Positions 15,877-24,382 of a stretch of DNA of 34,857 nt are shown here, in pieces. Origin of the DNA: Porphyromonas cangingivalis (GTDB taxonomy: Bacteria > Bacteroidota > Bacteroidia > Bacteroidales > Porphyromonadaceae); the NCBI RefSeq assembly GCF_900638305.1, contig NZ_LR134506.1, forward strand, positions 2,370,001-2,404,857, given 5' to 3'. The translations under genes and the position numbers were made by a program. The notes below the pieces were generated by a model that made no database searches, was not told the DNA's origin, and saw nothing but the letters and a program-made list of their open reading frames with translations. Position 1 is the stretch's first letter, and every line of letters starts with the position of its first letter.

Positions 15877-17364
15877 ATGAGAAGGTCTACGATATGGTTG
15901 TTGATTATAGTGATGCTTTCTGCATTTGGCGGTCTGCTGTTCATGCAGATCAACTATATCAATGTCATGTATCAGTACCGAAATGAGCAGTTCAACGAGT
16001 CAGTCTACCTCGCTCTCTACCAAGTCAATACTTCCTTGGAGACTGACGAGATACATCGGTGGATCGATGATCAGATCAAGACTGATGTTGTCTATCCCAG
16101 TAAATTTGGGCGATACCCCGATCCTCTTAAGTATTCCGAAAGTTTTCAGTTGGATCAGTTGCCCATAGACCCACTCAATCCAAGGTCTAAAAGCAGTGAC
16201 CGATTTCTTGCGACTTCAAGTCTTATCCAAAATCAGTTGATCAGTCAGCTGGGGTATATCCAAGATAAGTTTAAGGAGTATGCCATAAAAATGGTGATGA
16301 AAGGTACTCCCACACCGTTTTATGACCGTGTGACCCAAAATCAGTTGGAGACCTACATGAGCGAGCATCTATCCAAGAGAGGGGTAGGGTTGCACTGCGT
16401 ATACGAAGTGGTCAATTACAGTAATCAGGTGTTTTTCTCGAATGGTCGAGTGCCTGCAAATAAGCCGGGTGAAGTGTATACTCAGGTTTTATTCCCTAAT
16501 GACAACCCCTCTGATCTGCATTTCCTGAAGGTTTACTTCCCCGGTAAACAGGATTATATCTCGGGACGAATGGATCTGATGATACCTTCGCTGATCTTCA
16601 CAACACTCCTGTTTATCTTCTCAGTCATCACCATTATCATCATCTTGCGTCAGAAGAAGTTGGCCGAACTGAAAGCCGATTTCATCAACAATATGACGCA
16701 CGAGCTCAAGACGCCGGTCTCGACCATCATCCTCGGTTCGCAAATGCTCCGAGATAGTGATGTGAGCAAGACCCCCGAGATGTCCAAGAATATCCTCAAC
16801 TCCATAGCCGACGAGGGTAAACGTCTCAACTTCCTCATCGAGAAAGTACTACAGATGTCTCTCTTCGACAAGGAGAAAATCGCTTTCAAATTCAAGGAAG
16901 TCGATATTCAAGAGCTACTTATGTCTGTCGTGAATACGTTCAGCATCAAGACCGAGAGCTACGGTGGTGGTATCGGCATCGAGCTTGATGCCACTGATAC
17001 AGATGTATATGTCGATGAGATGCATATCACCAATGTCCTCTTCAACCTTCTCGACAATGCCATCAAGTACCGTCGTCCTGATGTGCCCCCACAACTGACG
17101 GTCGGTACTTATAACGAAGGTAATAAGCTGTGTATCTACATCCAAGATAATGGTATAGGGATCAAAAAAGAATACTTGAAGAAGGTCTTCGATCGCTTTT
17201 TCCGAGTGCCTACGGGGAACGTCCATGACGTCAAGGGTTTTGGCCTCGGTCTGGCGTATGTGAGTAAGATCGTTCGTGATCATGGGGGCGATATCCGAGC
17301 GGAAAGTCAGCTCGGTAAGGGAACAAAGTTTATAATTATTTTGCCACTTATAAATACTAAGTAA
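15877..17364 (+). CDS. rprX: Sensor histidine kinase RprX-like
   Basis: A 495-aa membrane sensor kinase. One helix lies near residues 5-25, a periplasmic sensing region at about 26-230, and a second helix at about 232-255. The phospho-acceptor His275 is in MTHELKTP, the N-box is NVLFNLLDNAIKY, and the G-boxes are DNGIGIKKEY and GFGLGLAYV. No HAMP domain is evident between the second helix and the H-box. It precedes its response regulator by 3 nt, as in the Bacteroides fragilis RprX-RprY pair. The signal is not known from sequence. P. gingivalis, as I recall it, has RprY without this partner. Confidence 0.88.
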   Translation: MRRSTIWLLIIVMLSAFGGLLFMQINYINVMYQYRNEQFNESVYLALYQVNTSLETDEIHRWIDDQIKTDVVYPSKFGRYPDPLKYSESFQLDQLPIDPLNPRSKSSDRFLATSSLIQNQLISQLGYIQDKFKEYAIKMVMKGTPTPFYDRVTQNQLETYMSEHLSKRGVGLHCVYEVVNYSNQVFFSNGRVPANKPGEVYTQVLFPNDNPSDLHFLKVYFPGKQDYISGRMDLMIPSLIFTTLLFIFSVITIIIILRQKKLAELKADFINNMTHELKTPVSTIILGSQMLRDSDVSKTPEMSKNILNSIADEGKRLNFLIEKVLQMSLFDKEKIAFKFKEVDIQELLMSVVNTFSIKTESYGGGIGIELDATDTDVYVDEMHITNVLFNLLDNAIKYRRPDVPPQLTVGTYNEGNKLCIYIQDNGIGIKKEYLKKVFDRFFRVPTGNVHDVKGFGLGLAYVSKIVRDHGGDIRAESQLGKGTKFIIILPLINTK

Positions 17365-17367
17365 ATT

Positions 17368-18105
17368 ATGGAACAAAAAATGAGAGTCTTCTTTTGCGAA
17401 GATGACGAAAATCTGGGGATGTTGCTTCGTGAATATCTGGTAGCCAAGGGATATGATGCAGTTCTATTCACTGACGGTGAAGCCGGGTATAAAAACTTCG
17501 TCAAGGAATCGGATTCTTACGACATCTGTGTCCTCGACGTGATGATGCCTAAGAAAGACGGCTTCTCTCTTGCGGCAGACATCAAGGAGATCAATCCTGA
17601 TATGCCTATCATCTTCTTGACCGCAAAGACAATGAAAGAAGATGTGCTTGAGGGCTTCAAACTCGGTGCGGATGACTATCTCTCCAAGCCTTTCAGCATG
17701 GAAGAACTCATCTTCCGTATCGAGGCTGTCTTGCGCCGTGTCAAGGGTAAAAAGGCTAAGGAAGTGCCATTCTATAAGGTCGGCGAATTTCTCTTTGACA
17801 CTCAGAAGCAGACCTTGACCATAGGCGAAAAGGTGACCAAGTTGACCACAAAGGAGTGTGAGCTTCTCAATCTCCTTTGCGCTCACGCTAACGAAATCCT
17901 TGAGCGTAACTATGCCCTCAAGAGCATTTGGAACGAAGATTCATATTTCAATGCTCGCAGTATGGACGTCTACATTACCAAGCTTCGCAAGCTCCTCAAG
18001 GATGACCCACGTGTGGAGATCATCAATATCCACGGTAAGGGGTACAAACTCATCACGCCCGCTTCAGAGTATCCCATGAATGGGGATAATGTGCAAGTGA
18101 TTTAA
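17368..18105 (+). CDS. rprY: OmpR-type response regulator RprY
   Basis: A 245-aa response regulator. The receiver domain has the acidic pocket CEDDEN (residues 10-14), phospho-acceptor Asp57 in LDVMMPKKDG, FLTAKT and the conserved Lys in LSKPFSMEE. A winged-helix DNA-binding domain covers about residues 135-235, with LTTKECELLNLL and the recognition-helix stretch NARSMDVYITKLRK. It matches RprY of Bacteroides as I remember it very closely; that regulator is tied to redox and metabolic control in the family. It ends in a conserved terminator repeat. Confidence 0.92.
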   Translation: MEQKMRVFFCEDDENLGMLLREYLVAKGYDAVLFTDGEAGYKNFVKESDSYDICVLDVMMPKKDGFSLAADIKEINPDMPIIFLTAKTMKEDVLEGFKLGADDYLSKPFSMEELIFRIEAVLRRVKGKKAKEVPFYKVGEFLFDTQKQTLTIGEKVTKLTTKECELLNLLCAHANEILERNYALKSIWNEDSYFNARSMDVYITKLRKLLKDDPRVEIINIHGKGYKLITPASEYPMNGDNVQVI

Positions 18106-18163
18106 GCACGAGCTAAGGGCTTGTGTCACTCAAGGCGGAGAGTCCTATTATTCAGTATATGAC

Positions 18164-18203
18164 AATGGGGTTGTGTCAAAATCTGTTTTGACACAACCCC
18201 ATT
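18164..18203 (+). terminator. Terminator of rprXY; copy 1 of a repeated terminator family
   Basis: An 18-bp perfect stem (AATGGGGTTGTGTCAAAA paired with 18186-18203) with a 4-nt TCTG loop. The same element, with one compensatory base-pair change, lies after fabI at 33429-33465. It is about 60 nt after the rprY stop codon. The T-run is weak (ATTATTGT). Confidence 0.75.
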
Positions 18204-18472
18204 ATTGTATTATCAGTATGAGCAAATATAAGGCATGAAGCAGGGCAGAAAGGCCTGAGTGGCACTATGAGCTGCATACTGCCGCATATCTTTTATGGCG
18301 AGTGCTTTGGAGATAAGGTAGTCTCAGAGCCCGTGTGGCTTCTTTTCTTTTTAGATCAAGAGAAATGAGTGTCTCGGATTACGCTCTATTGGGATGAAAG
18401 GCAACTTTGTTATGGCAATAAATATGATGTCTCCTATGCCTTCTTAATTCCTATATTTTTTGAGTTCTTGAC
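18204..18472. other. Intergenic stretch, nothing recognised
   Basis: AT-rich with no supported gene, RNA or clear hairpin. It ends at the promoter for yceD. The whole gene-free gap is 18106-18520. Confidence 0.4.
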
Positions 18473-18503
18473 TTGTAAATCCGCTTATTTTAGTGTAACT
18501 TTG
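18473..18503 (+). promoter_or_regulatory. Candidate promoter of yceD-rpmF
   Basis: TTG (18473-18475) and TAACTTTG (18496-18503) are separated by 20 nt, the normal Bacteroidetes -33/-7 spacing. Transcription would start near 18509, leaving a leader of about 12 nt before the ATG at 18521. Confidence 0.65.
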
Positions 18504-18520
18504 CACAGTTTTACTGTATC

Positions 18521-19045
18521 ATGGATCGTAGAGAAACGTACATATTAGACTTCACTCATCCGATTAAATCGCCCAAAACGATTGACTTCCAACTCGATCA
18601 AGAGTATTGGGCAATGATGAGCTCCGATAGCATCTCCAACGGCGATGTGTCGGCTACTGTGCTCATTGAGCCCGTACGTGATCTTTACAAAGTTACATTC
18701 TCCTTTGAGGGGACAGTGACTGTTCCATGTGACAGATGTTTGGCACCTGTTCGACTTGATGTAGATGTCGAAGAGGAGGTGTCCTTTGATTTGGGTGAAG
18801 AGTTGTGCGACGAAGATGATAAGACCATCATCCTTAATGCACAAGATCCCAAGTATGACATCTCCATGTTGATGTTTGAGATGATCGTTCTCTCATTGCC
18901 ATTGCAACGTATGCATGACATCGAAGACTGCGATCCCGAGATGGTAAAGTTCTTGGTCTCAAGCGCACCTGATGCCGATGAGCCTTCTCAAGAAGAAGAC
19001 CCGCTGTGGGCAGACCTCCGAAAGGCTGTTAGTAAGAAGAAGTAA
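18521..19045 (+). CDS. YceD/DUF177 family protein
   Basis: A 174-aa protein of the DUF177 (YceD) family. It shows the N-terminal strands with FQLDQEYWA, a CxxC pair VPCDRCLAPV near residues 70-73, and an acidic C-terminal half ending in PLWADLRKA. In nearly all bacteria this gene sits directly before rpmF, as here (22 nt), and the protein is linked to 23S rRNA processing or accumulation. It is probably soluble and cytoplasmic. The conserved CxxC suggests metal binding, which is inference. Confidence 0.9.
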   Translation: MDRRETYILDFTHPIKSPKTIDFQLDQEYWAMMSSDSISNGDVSATVLIEPVRDLYKVTFSFEGTVTVPCDRCLAPVRLDVDVEEEVSFDLGEELCDEDDKTIILNAQDPKYDISMLMFEMIVLSLPLQRMHDIEDCDPEMVKFLVSSAPDADEPSQEEDPLWADLRKAVSKKK

Positions 19046-19067
19046 TAACAATTAAAATAGATCAGAC

Positions 19068-19247
19068 ATGGCACATCCTAAAAGACGACAGTCAAAGACC
19101 AGAACAGCGAAGAGACGTTCGCACGATCACGCTACAGCTCCAACACTCGCACTTTGCCCCAACTGTGGTGCATGGCACGTATACCACACCATCTGTGGTG
19201 AATGTGGTTACTACAGAGGCAAGATTGCTATCCGCATGGAAGAGTAA
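19068..19247 (+). CDS. rpmF: Large-subunit ribosomal protein bL32
   Basis: A 59-aa protein beginning MAHPKRRQSKTRTAKRRS, a very basic N-terminus followed by two zinc CxxC pairs (Cys30/33 in CPNC and Cys43/46 in CGEC) and ending GKIAIRMEE. Length and pattern are typical of zinc-binding bL32. It lies 22 nt after the DUF177 gene with which it is normally co-transcribed. In several other bacteria fatty-acid synthesis genes follow; here a terminator ends the unit directly. Confidence 0.97.
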   Translation: MAHPKRRQSKTRTAKRRSHDHATAPTLALCPNCGAWHVYHTICGECGYYRGKIAIRMEE

Positions 19248-19286
19248 TTGCGAGTAGATCGAAAACACTCGGTCTTTATCACAAAT

Positions 19287-19323
19287 AAAAAGCACCTCCT
19301 ATCTGTTTTAGGAGGTGCTTTTT
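19287..19323 (+). terminator. Intrinsic terminator after rpmF
   Basis: AAAAAGCACCTCCT (19287-19300) pairs with 19310-19323 over 14 bp with a 9-nt loop; the right arm ends in a T-run. It is 40 nt after the rpmF stop. Confidence 0.9.
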
Positions 19324-19621
19324 GTGTTTCTGAAAAAGGGATATATAATGCCTCATCAATACTCAGACAGTATCCTATCATCTATACTCGATTATCCCAA
19401 GCTCCTCATCAAAATATCTATGAACGCTTTCGTTTGGTTGCAAAGATAATATGAGCTGCGCTCGTTCAAGTCGATTACAGTCGATTATAGTCGAATGTCG
19501 TTGATTATGATTGTGCATTCTCTCACGACCCTATCAACATCAATGGAAATTCTGAACATAATGGTATGCCTAAAGCATACCTACAAGCTTGAGGGGATAA
19601 AAGTAGGATTGAGGAGAACGT
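19324..19621. other. Intergenic boundary of the accessory island
   Basis: No gene is supported. It contains a minus-strand copy of the TAATCGAC repeat (19470-19496) and the perfect 7-bp hairpin GGTATGC/GCATACC (19563-19581) with no T-run. The GNAT gene ends at 19622. No attachment-site-like direct repeat or tRNA was recognised at this edge. Confidence 0.45.
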
Positions 19622-20176
19622 TTATCTGCCTTTCAGCCTTTTCCAATTTTCTAATGTGAGTTTCGTGAAATGTTCTGTGCGAAATTCATTCAATAATGGA
19701 ACTGCTTTGTCGTGTTCTGTGTGGCTGTAAGTAAATCCGCATTTCTCTTGTACACGCCTTGATTTTTCATTTCCATCAAAATAACCACACCAAACGGTAG
19801 TCTGCTTTAGGTCATCAAAAGCATATCGAAGTAGCTCATTTACAGCTTCGGGTATCAAACCCTGTCCCCAAAATGGCTCTCCGATCCAAAAGCCTATTTC
19901 GCACTCGGTATCTGCCATTTTTGCGGAGTAAGTTTCACTTCTTGCCGTCATTATTCCAACACTACCGATTGCTTCTCCTGTCGCTTTCAATACAACAGCA
20001 TAAGTTTCAGGAGTCGAAAGAACGCTCTTAATAATCTCACGACTATTCTCAATGCTCGTATGTGGCGGCCAACCGGCTATTGGACCAATATTAGGGTTTT
20101 GCGCATACTTGTAAAGTGCTTCGGCATCTTTCTCTAGCCATGGTCTCAAAATTAAACGTTCTGTTTGTAATTCCAT
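19622..20176 (-). CDS. GNAT family N-acetyltransferase (RimJ/RimL type)
   Basis: A 184-aa acetyltransferase. The start MELQTERLILRPW is the classic opening of the RimJ/RimL subgroup. GFWIGEPFWGQGLIPEAV holds the acetyl-CoA-binding loop, and NEKSRRVQEKCGF is the motif-B helix. The usual substrates are protein N-termini or small amines; none can be assigned. It is the last gene in the minus-strand island, 136 nt after the AlbA_2 gene, so it may or may not share that transcript. It is more AT-rich than flanking core genes. Confidence 0.9.
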   Translation of the reverse strand: MELQTERLILRPWLEKDAEALYKYAQNPNIGPIAGWPPHTSIENSREIIKSVLSTPETYAVVLKATGEAIGSVGIMTARSETYSAKMADTECEIGFWIGEPFWGQGLIPEAVNELLRYAFDDLKQTTVWCGYFDGNEKSRRVQEKCGFTYSHTEHDKAVPLLNEFRTEHFTKLTLENWKRLKGR

Positions 20177-20312
20177 ATTTTATTCAGATTAAATTTCTAC
20201 TCTACCATCTGGTTCGCTGTGTCTTTCCTACCTCTAACAATATAGAACTACACTAATAGCTACTCTAAAATACAATACACTGTTTTGCACTGCGCCACTC
20301 TATTCTCTTATT

Positions 20313-21752
20313 CTATTTGAGTATTATCCACTTTCCAGCCTTTGTAGAGCCTTCGTGCTTGATTACTCCTTCTTTAACCATCCTCCTAAGATAATAACGA
20401 ATACTGTCCTCCGTTCTGTTTAACCTTTTGGCTAAATCTTTCCTTGTAACTTGCGGAAAGTTTTTTATTTCATCTAATATTTCATCCTCTATATTTCTTG
20501 GGCTTTTCTTGGGTCTTTCTTGGGCTTTTCTTGGGCCTTTCTTGGACTTTTCTTCGGTAGTTTCTCCTCCAAAACCCTCTTCAAAATACTTTTGAGAAAC
20601 GTTCTCAACTACTCGAAAAGCTGTAATCAATGAAAAATCAAAAGAGGCTTGCCCATTACCGTTTTCTTCCAACTCCTTCTGAACTCGGTAGACTCCACGG
20701 CTGAATCGGTTTACATAGCCCAAAACTTTCATTGCTTCGGCAATAAAGGGATTCCGATAATCACTCACATTGGGGAAATTGTCGGGACTGACCTTGCCAT
20801 ATAATCCGCCAGGGTTTTGAATCTCGATACGGTCGTCATACTCATAAAACTGAATAGGTGCATTCCCTTCGTAATCCCTATGCATAATGGCATTCATCAA
20901 CAACTCTCGAGTAGCCCAGTATGGGTACTTAGAAACTGTTTCTTCCCGAAGTACACTCACGGGAATAGGACGCTTTTGAGAGATGCTTGTCTCGACAAAA
21001 GCATCAATCTTAGGCAATACCCTACAAAGATTTCCACTAAACTTATGCTCGTTGAGAATATCGCTCGCACGATCCTTACCCTTGAAGCGAACATATTGAA
21101 TATACGCCCCATGTACGTGTCGCTCAGGATTCTTTCCAAATAGGACAATAGCCCCATTAGTCGGACAGTTATAGCGCAAACCATATAAGCCAAGGGAGGA
21201 AAGTTGATCCGTGATATCTCGTTTGTCTTCACCGAGAACATCCTCTGCCACAGCCTTGGGCAAAAACTCCTTACGAATGAGAGATACATCTAAGTCGTCA
21301 ATGCTCGTTCCCAAACAAGGCATTGCGTTAAAGGTACGAACATTGGAGAGCCGTCTTTCAGTAAGTATCTTTTCTTCTGCCTCTGTTGCAGTGCTCTTCC
21401 GAGGACCGACACGTACCCAAACGCGCCCCCGATAACGTACAGGAGGAAATTCTGAAGGCTGGACTTCTGCCACCAATACATCCCCTTCATCAAAATGGAA
21501 CTTTTCTACTGTCATGATGGGCTGAGGGAGAATGTTGCCATCCGTCCGAATATTGGCAATCTGCAATAAGAGTTTATCATCAACCTGCAAACCTGACAAC
21601 TCTCCATTATCCTTTGCTCCAATAATGAGATAGCCATTCTTACCACTACCCGAAATATCATTTGAGAAAGCACATATAGCCTGACAAAACTTATCCATGT
21701 TGCCAGTTGATTCTGTTCTCTCAGTATTGTTGCTCTCCGTGTCTGAAAGCAT
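20313..21752 (-). CDS. AlbA_2 (Schlafen-like) ATP-binding protein with C-terminal helix-turn-helix
   Basis: A 479-aa protein. Residues ~10-140 form an AlbA_2 DNA-binding domain (TESTGNMDKFCQAICAFSND, GYLIIGAKDNGELSGL, YRGRVWVRVG). Residues ~240-370 are a GHKL-type ATP-binding domain (RELLMNAIMHRDYEG, RIEIQNPGG, NRFSRGVYRV). A basic linker (KSKKGPRKAQERPKKSPR) and a winged helix at ~425-479 (RKDLAKRLNRTEDSIRYYLRRM) follow. It is likely a transcription or defence regulator. The linker is encoded by five 11-nt tandem units whose copy number would change the frame. Family-like sequence continues eight codons upstream of this ATG to an ATA at 21776, so the normal start may have mutated. Confidence 0.85.
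   Translation of the reverse strand: MLSDTESNNTERTESTGNMDKFCQAICAFSNDISGSGKNGYLIIGAKDNGELSGLQVDDKLLLQIANIRTDGNILPQPIMTVEKFHFDEGDVLVAEVQPSEFPPVRYRGRVWVRVGPRKSTATEAEEKILTERRLSNVRTFNAMPCLGTSIDDLDVSLIRKEFLPKAVAEDVLGEDKRDITDQLSSLGLYGLRYNCPTNGAIVLFGKNPERHVHGAYIQYVRFKGKDRASDILNEHKFSGNLCRVLPKIDAFVETSISQKRPIPVSVLREETVSKYPYWATRELLMNAIMHRDYEGNAPIQFYEYDDRIEIQNPGGLYGKVSPDNFPNVSDYRNPFIAEAMKVLGYVNRFSRGVYRVQKELEENGNGQASFDFSLITAFRVVENVSQKYFEEGFGGETTEEKSKKGPRKAQERPKKSPRNIEDEILDEIKNFPQVTRKDLAKRLNRTEDSIRYYLRRMVKEGVIKHEGSTKAGKWIILK
20496..20550 (-). repeat. 11-nt tandem repeat, five units, inside the AlbA_2 gene
   Basis: Five consecutive 11-nt units on the plus strand: TCTTGGGCTTT, TCTTGGGTCTT, TCTTGGGCTTT, TCTTGGGCCTT and TCTTGGACTTT, with a sixth degraded unit after them. 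Eleven is not a multiple of three, so gain or loss of one unit shifts the frame between the ATPase domain and the C-terminal winged helix. Confidence 0.85.
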
Positions 21753-21822
21753 TTGTAGAAGTTCCTTTTTCGTTATCGTGACTTTTCCTTTGTTTTAATG
21801 TGCATCAGATAATCTTTACCTA

Positions 21823-23454
21823 TCATTGGCTTGAAAAAGATAACTCCCAACATCTACTCAATGCCTCGTAACATGTTTTCATTTCAGTTTCAAACTGTTC
21901 TTTTGTAATCTGATCTCCAACCCTCTTTGCTAGTTGTTTTTTCTTTTTGCCATTCATTGCATCGACTTCTGCCTGAGATTTACGCCAATTACCATCATTG
22001 GCATCGGGACAATCTGGGTAGCATTGCTCAATGTCTCTCTTGTTCAGAATAAAGATTTGATTATTCGTTACTAAAGATTTATATCTCCTTTGGAAATCCT
22101 GTACTCCACCTTCAGTTTGTCCACTTGGCAAATCCATCAAGATGACCAATCGCCCCCCGTAAATATTATTATTTAATGGAGTATAGGCTTTCTCAATCGC
22201 ATTTATTGTTCTTTCTGTCTGATCTATATCTCCATGTGCTTGAATAATTTGGATTGAAGGTTTGTCCCAGTAATGGCGTTTTATGACTCTTGTAAAGAAC
22301 TCAAATTCACTTTGCCCCTCCACGATGATAAAGTTATTTGGGAGTAATAGGTCGGCAGGACTTCCTCCTAATAAATCATAAATAACGTATGGTTTTTCTG
22401 AATCATCAACTATGCTAATCTCTGTTTTTCCACTTGTCTTTTCAACCTTAAACAGAGTTTGGTTAGGATGGTTTTCAGCAACAAATACCGAAGAATGAGT
22501 ATTTATAAACACTTGATCTGTCTCTTTTGAAAGCTCATATAGTACTTCTTTGAGCTTTCTTTGCGCCATGGGGTGAAGGTGTAATTCAGCTTCATCAATA
22601 AAGAAAATAAAAGATTTGCCAATGTCATCATTTTGCTTCCTAAAATCAGCATAAGCTTGTATGATGGACAACATTAAGGCTCTTTGCATTCCATCCCCTT
22701 TTTCTTCCGCTGAGGTCTCAATTCCATCGTCTATGTCGGTATTGAAGTTTTTGAGTAAGTCGTCAAAAGCTGGTGGGGTTACTTCAAAACGAACATTGGT
22801 AGTATCTGGGAATTGTTTTTCCAGATAAATTTTTACCTGATTTCCTATTCTATCGAATTCAGTCTTAATTTCAGATTCATCATCTTCAAATAGGGCTGAA
22901 AATTTCTCTTGAAATTCTTTATACTGTTGATTCGTTTGGAGGATTGTTGTTAATACATTCGATAGCATTACGCCCATTGGTGTATTCTTCGAGTATTTTG
23001 CAACAGAATCATAATACTGCTTTGTTGTTATGTATTCAAATTTTGGAAGAAAATCATTTAAAGCTGCATCAAAGCCCGTTCCTGGAGGTATTTCACTTCC
23101 CCTGATAAACATTTGTCGTTTCTTAGAATCTGAACTACATCTCCGAAAGCTAACAATATCTGCCTCTCCAAGCTTTGAGGATAGTGTAGTTTTATTCTTT
23201 TCATTCTGCATATTGTGCAAACCATCCTGCGCCCCACAGAATTCAACTTCGACAAACATTTCCAGTCCGTTGTCTCTTAAGTATTTCAGTTCTTGCAAGT
23301 TTCCCTTATAACCATTAAAGAAAAATTCCAATGCTTCAAAAAGATTTGTTTTCCCACAGTTATTCTGGCCAACAAAGATATTAAAGTCTGTCACCTCTAT
23401 TTCAGCCTTTTCAATAGATCTGAAGTTTTGAATTGTTATTTTGCTTATTTTCAT
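21823..23454 (-). CDS. OLD-family ATP-dependent endonuclease (ATPase plus TOPRIM)
   Basis: A 543-aa overcoming-lysogenization-defect type protein. The ABC-like ATPase has Walker A GQNNCGKT at 29-36, a signature-like EKGDGMQRALML, Walker B FFIDEAELHLHP and INTHS. A C-terminal TOPRIM-like domain follows, with IIVEGQSEFEFF and KRDIEQ. Its DxD position reads MDLPSG, so one acid is missing and catalysis is uncertain. Such proteins cut phage or plasmid DNA; Gabija GajA belongs to the same superfamily, but no UvrD-like partner is next to this gene. It follows the HNH nuclease gene by 40 nt on the same strand and precedes the AlbA_2 gene by about 70 nt. Confidence 0.85.
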   Translation of the reverse strand: MKISKITIQNFRSIEKAEIEVTDFNIFVGQNNCGKTNLFEALEFFFNGYKGNLQELKYLRDNGLEMFVEVEFCGAQDGLHNMQNEKNKTTLSSKLGEADIVSFRRCSSDSKKRQMFIRGSEIPPGTGFDAALNDFLPKFEYITTKQYYDSVAKYSKNTPMGVMLSNVLTTILQTNQQYKEFQEKFSALFEDDESEIKTEFDRIGNQVKIYLEKQFPDTTNVRFEVTPPAFDDLLKNFNTDIDDGIETSAEEKGDGMQRALMLSIIQAYADFRKQNDDIGKSFIFFIDEAELHLHPMAQRKLKEVLYELSKETDQVFINTHSSVFVAENHPNQTLFKVEKTSGKTEISIVDDSEKPYVIYDLLGGSPADLLLPNNFIIVEGQSEFEFFTRVIKRHYWDKPSIQIIQAHGDIDQTERTINAIEKAYTPLNNNIYGGRLVILMDLPSGQTEGGVQDFQRRYKSLVTNNQIFILNKRDIEQCYPDCPDANDGNWRKSQAEVDAMNGKKKKQLAKRVGDQITKEQFETEMKTCYEALSRCWELSFSSQ

Positions 23455-23494
23455 AATTAGATCATTGTTTATGAGTAGAATATTTTAATGGTCA

Positions 23495-24382
23495 CTAATC
23501 TGTTGAGGGAGTACAAATACCTAATTGCTCCAAGATATCTCTGCCGAACTTGCTAAGGGGCTGTTTGCTGAGATCTTCGACTTCTAAGTGATAGCCGAAG
23601 AGCATACGTTTTATTTCAGGCATGCTTAAAGATTTGTCCTTGAAGAATGTCTCTATTACACTATCATAGTACCCACCAAGATATCCCTGAGCTTTGAAGA
23701 TTAGGTCTTCTGCGAGGCTTGTTTGTTGAGCGTATAAAGGATTGATATAAAGGAGGTCTAGGTCGTTTTTGACTAAGGGGTTTTGGGTAGAACTGGGTGT
23801 TGTCGTTATATCAGGAATCTCTTGTCTAGTAATTACTGTTATTAGGTTATTAACTTTGAATAGAGGGAGATTCTCGAACCCTGATATGTATGGATTATGC
23901 GTTAATTTCCTTGTGCCCTTGATGCGATTACATGAGCTACAACTCGGGATTAAATTGTAGAAAGATAAAGCTAAGGCTGGGTAACTATCTTGGGAATAGA
24001 AGTGATCGAGTTGAGCCTCACGAGCTGTTGGGGTTCTAGAATCTCTTGTAAGTATGTAATTATGGTTACAGTAAGGACAGACTTGTATCCCTATTTTGTT
24101 TATTAGCCAATAAGCTAGCCTTTGCCCTTTATAATTAGGAATATTATACTTCTTCTTAATAAGTCTATATTGATAATTAAATATCTCCTTTATATCCTCT
24201 CTGCTCTTTTGATTTTCAAGATCATTATTTTTAGACACTAACTTATCTGCAGGACAAGTTAACATCTCCCTTATTTCTTTATGAGAGATTGTATTTTTTT
24301 TATTGGCTGGCCAATTTGACAAGAGTATATTTGCATATTCCTCGGCTATGTTGTCAAGATTCGGGGTATTTATTTTGATCAT
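23495..24382 (-). CDS. HNH endonuclease, PtuB-like
   Basis: A 295-aa nuclease. An N-terminal helical part (to ~95) precedes an HNH domain with two zinc CxxC pairs (Cys102/105 in CPYC; Cys148/151 in CSSC) and the catalytic set DH (Asp126, His127), Asn143 in FYNLIPSC and Asn152 in CNRIKG. The spacing CPYC...LDHF...YP...NLIPSC..CN matches PtuB of Septu and the HNH effectors of some retrons. Its start codon overlaps the stop of the ATPase gene (ATGA), as expected for a coupled pair. No reverse transcriptase or retron RNA was seen. The C-terminal ~130 residues are not recognised. Confidence 0.85.
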   Translation of the reverse strand: MIKINTPNLDNIAEEYANILLSNWPANKKNTISHKEIREMLTCPADKLVSKNNDLENQKSREDIKEIFNYQYRLIKKKYNIPNYKGQRLAYWLINKIGIQVCPYCNHNYILTRDSRTPTAREAQLDHFYSQDSYPALALSFYNLIPSCSSCNRIKGTRKLTHNPYISGFENLPLFKVNNLITVITRQEIPDITTTPSSTQNPLVKNDLDLLYINPLYAQQTSLAEDLIFKAQGYLGGYYDSVIETFFKDKSLSMPEIKRMLFGYHLEVEDLSKQPLSKFGRDILEQLGICTPSTD

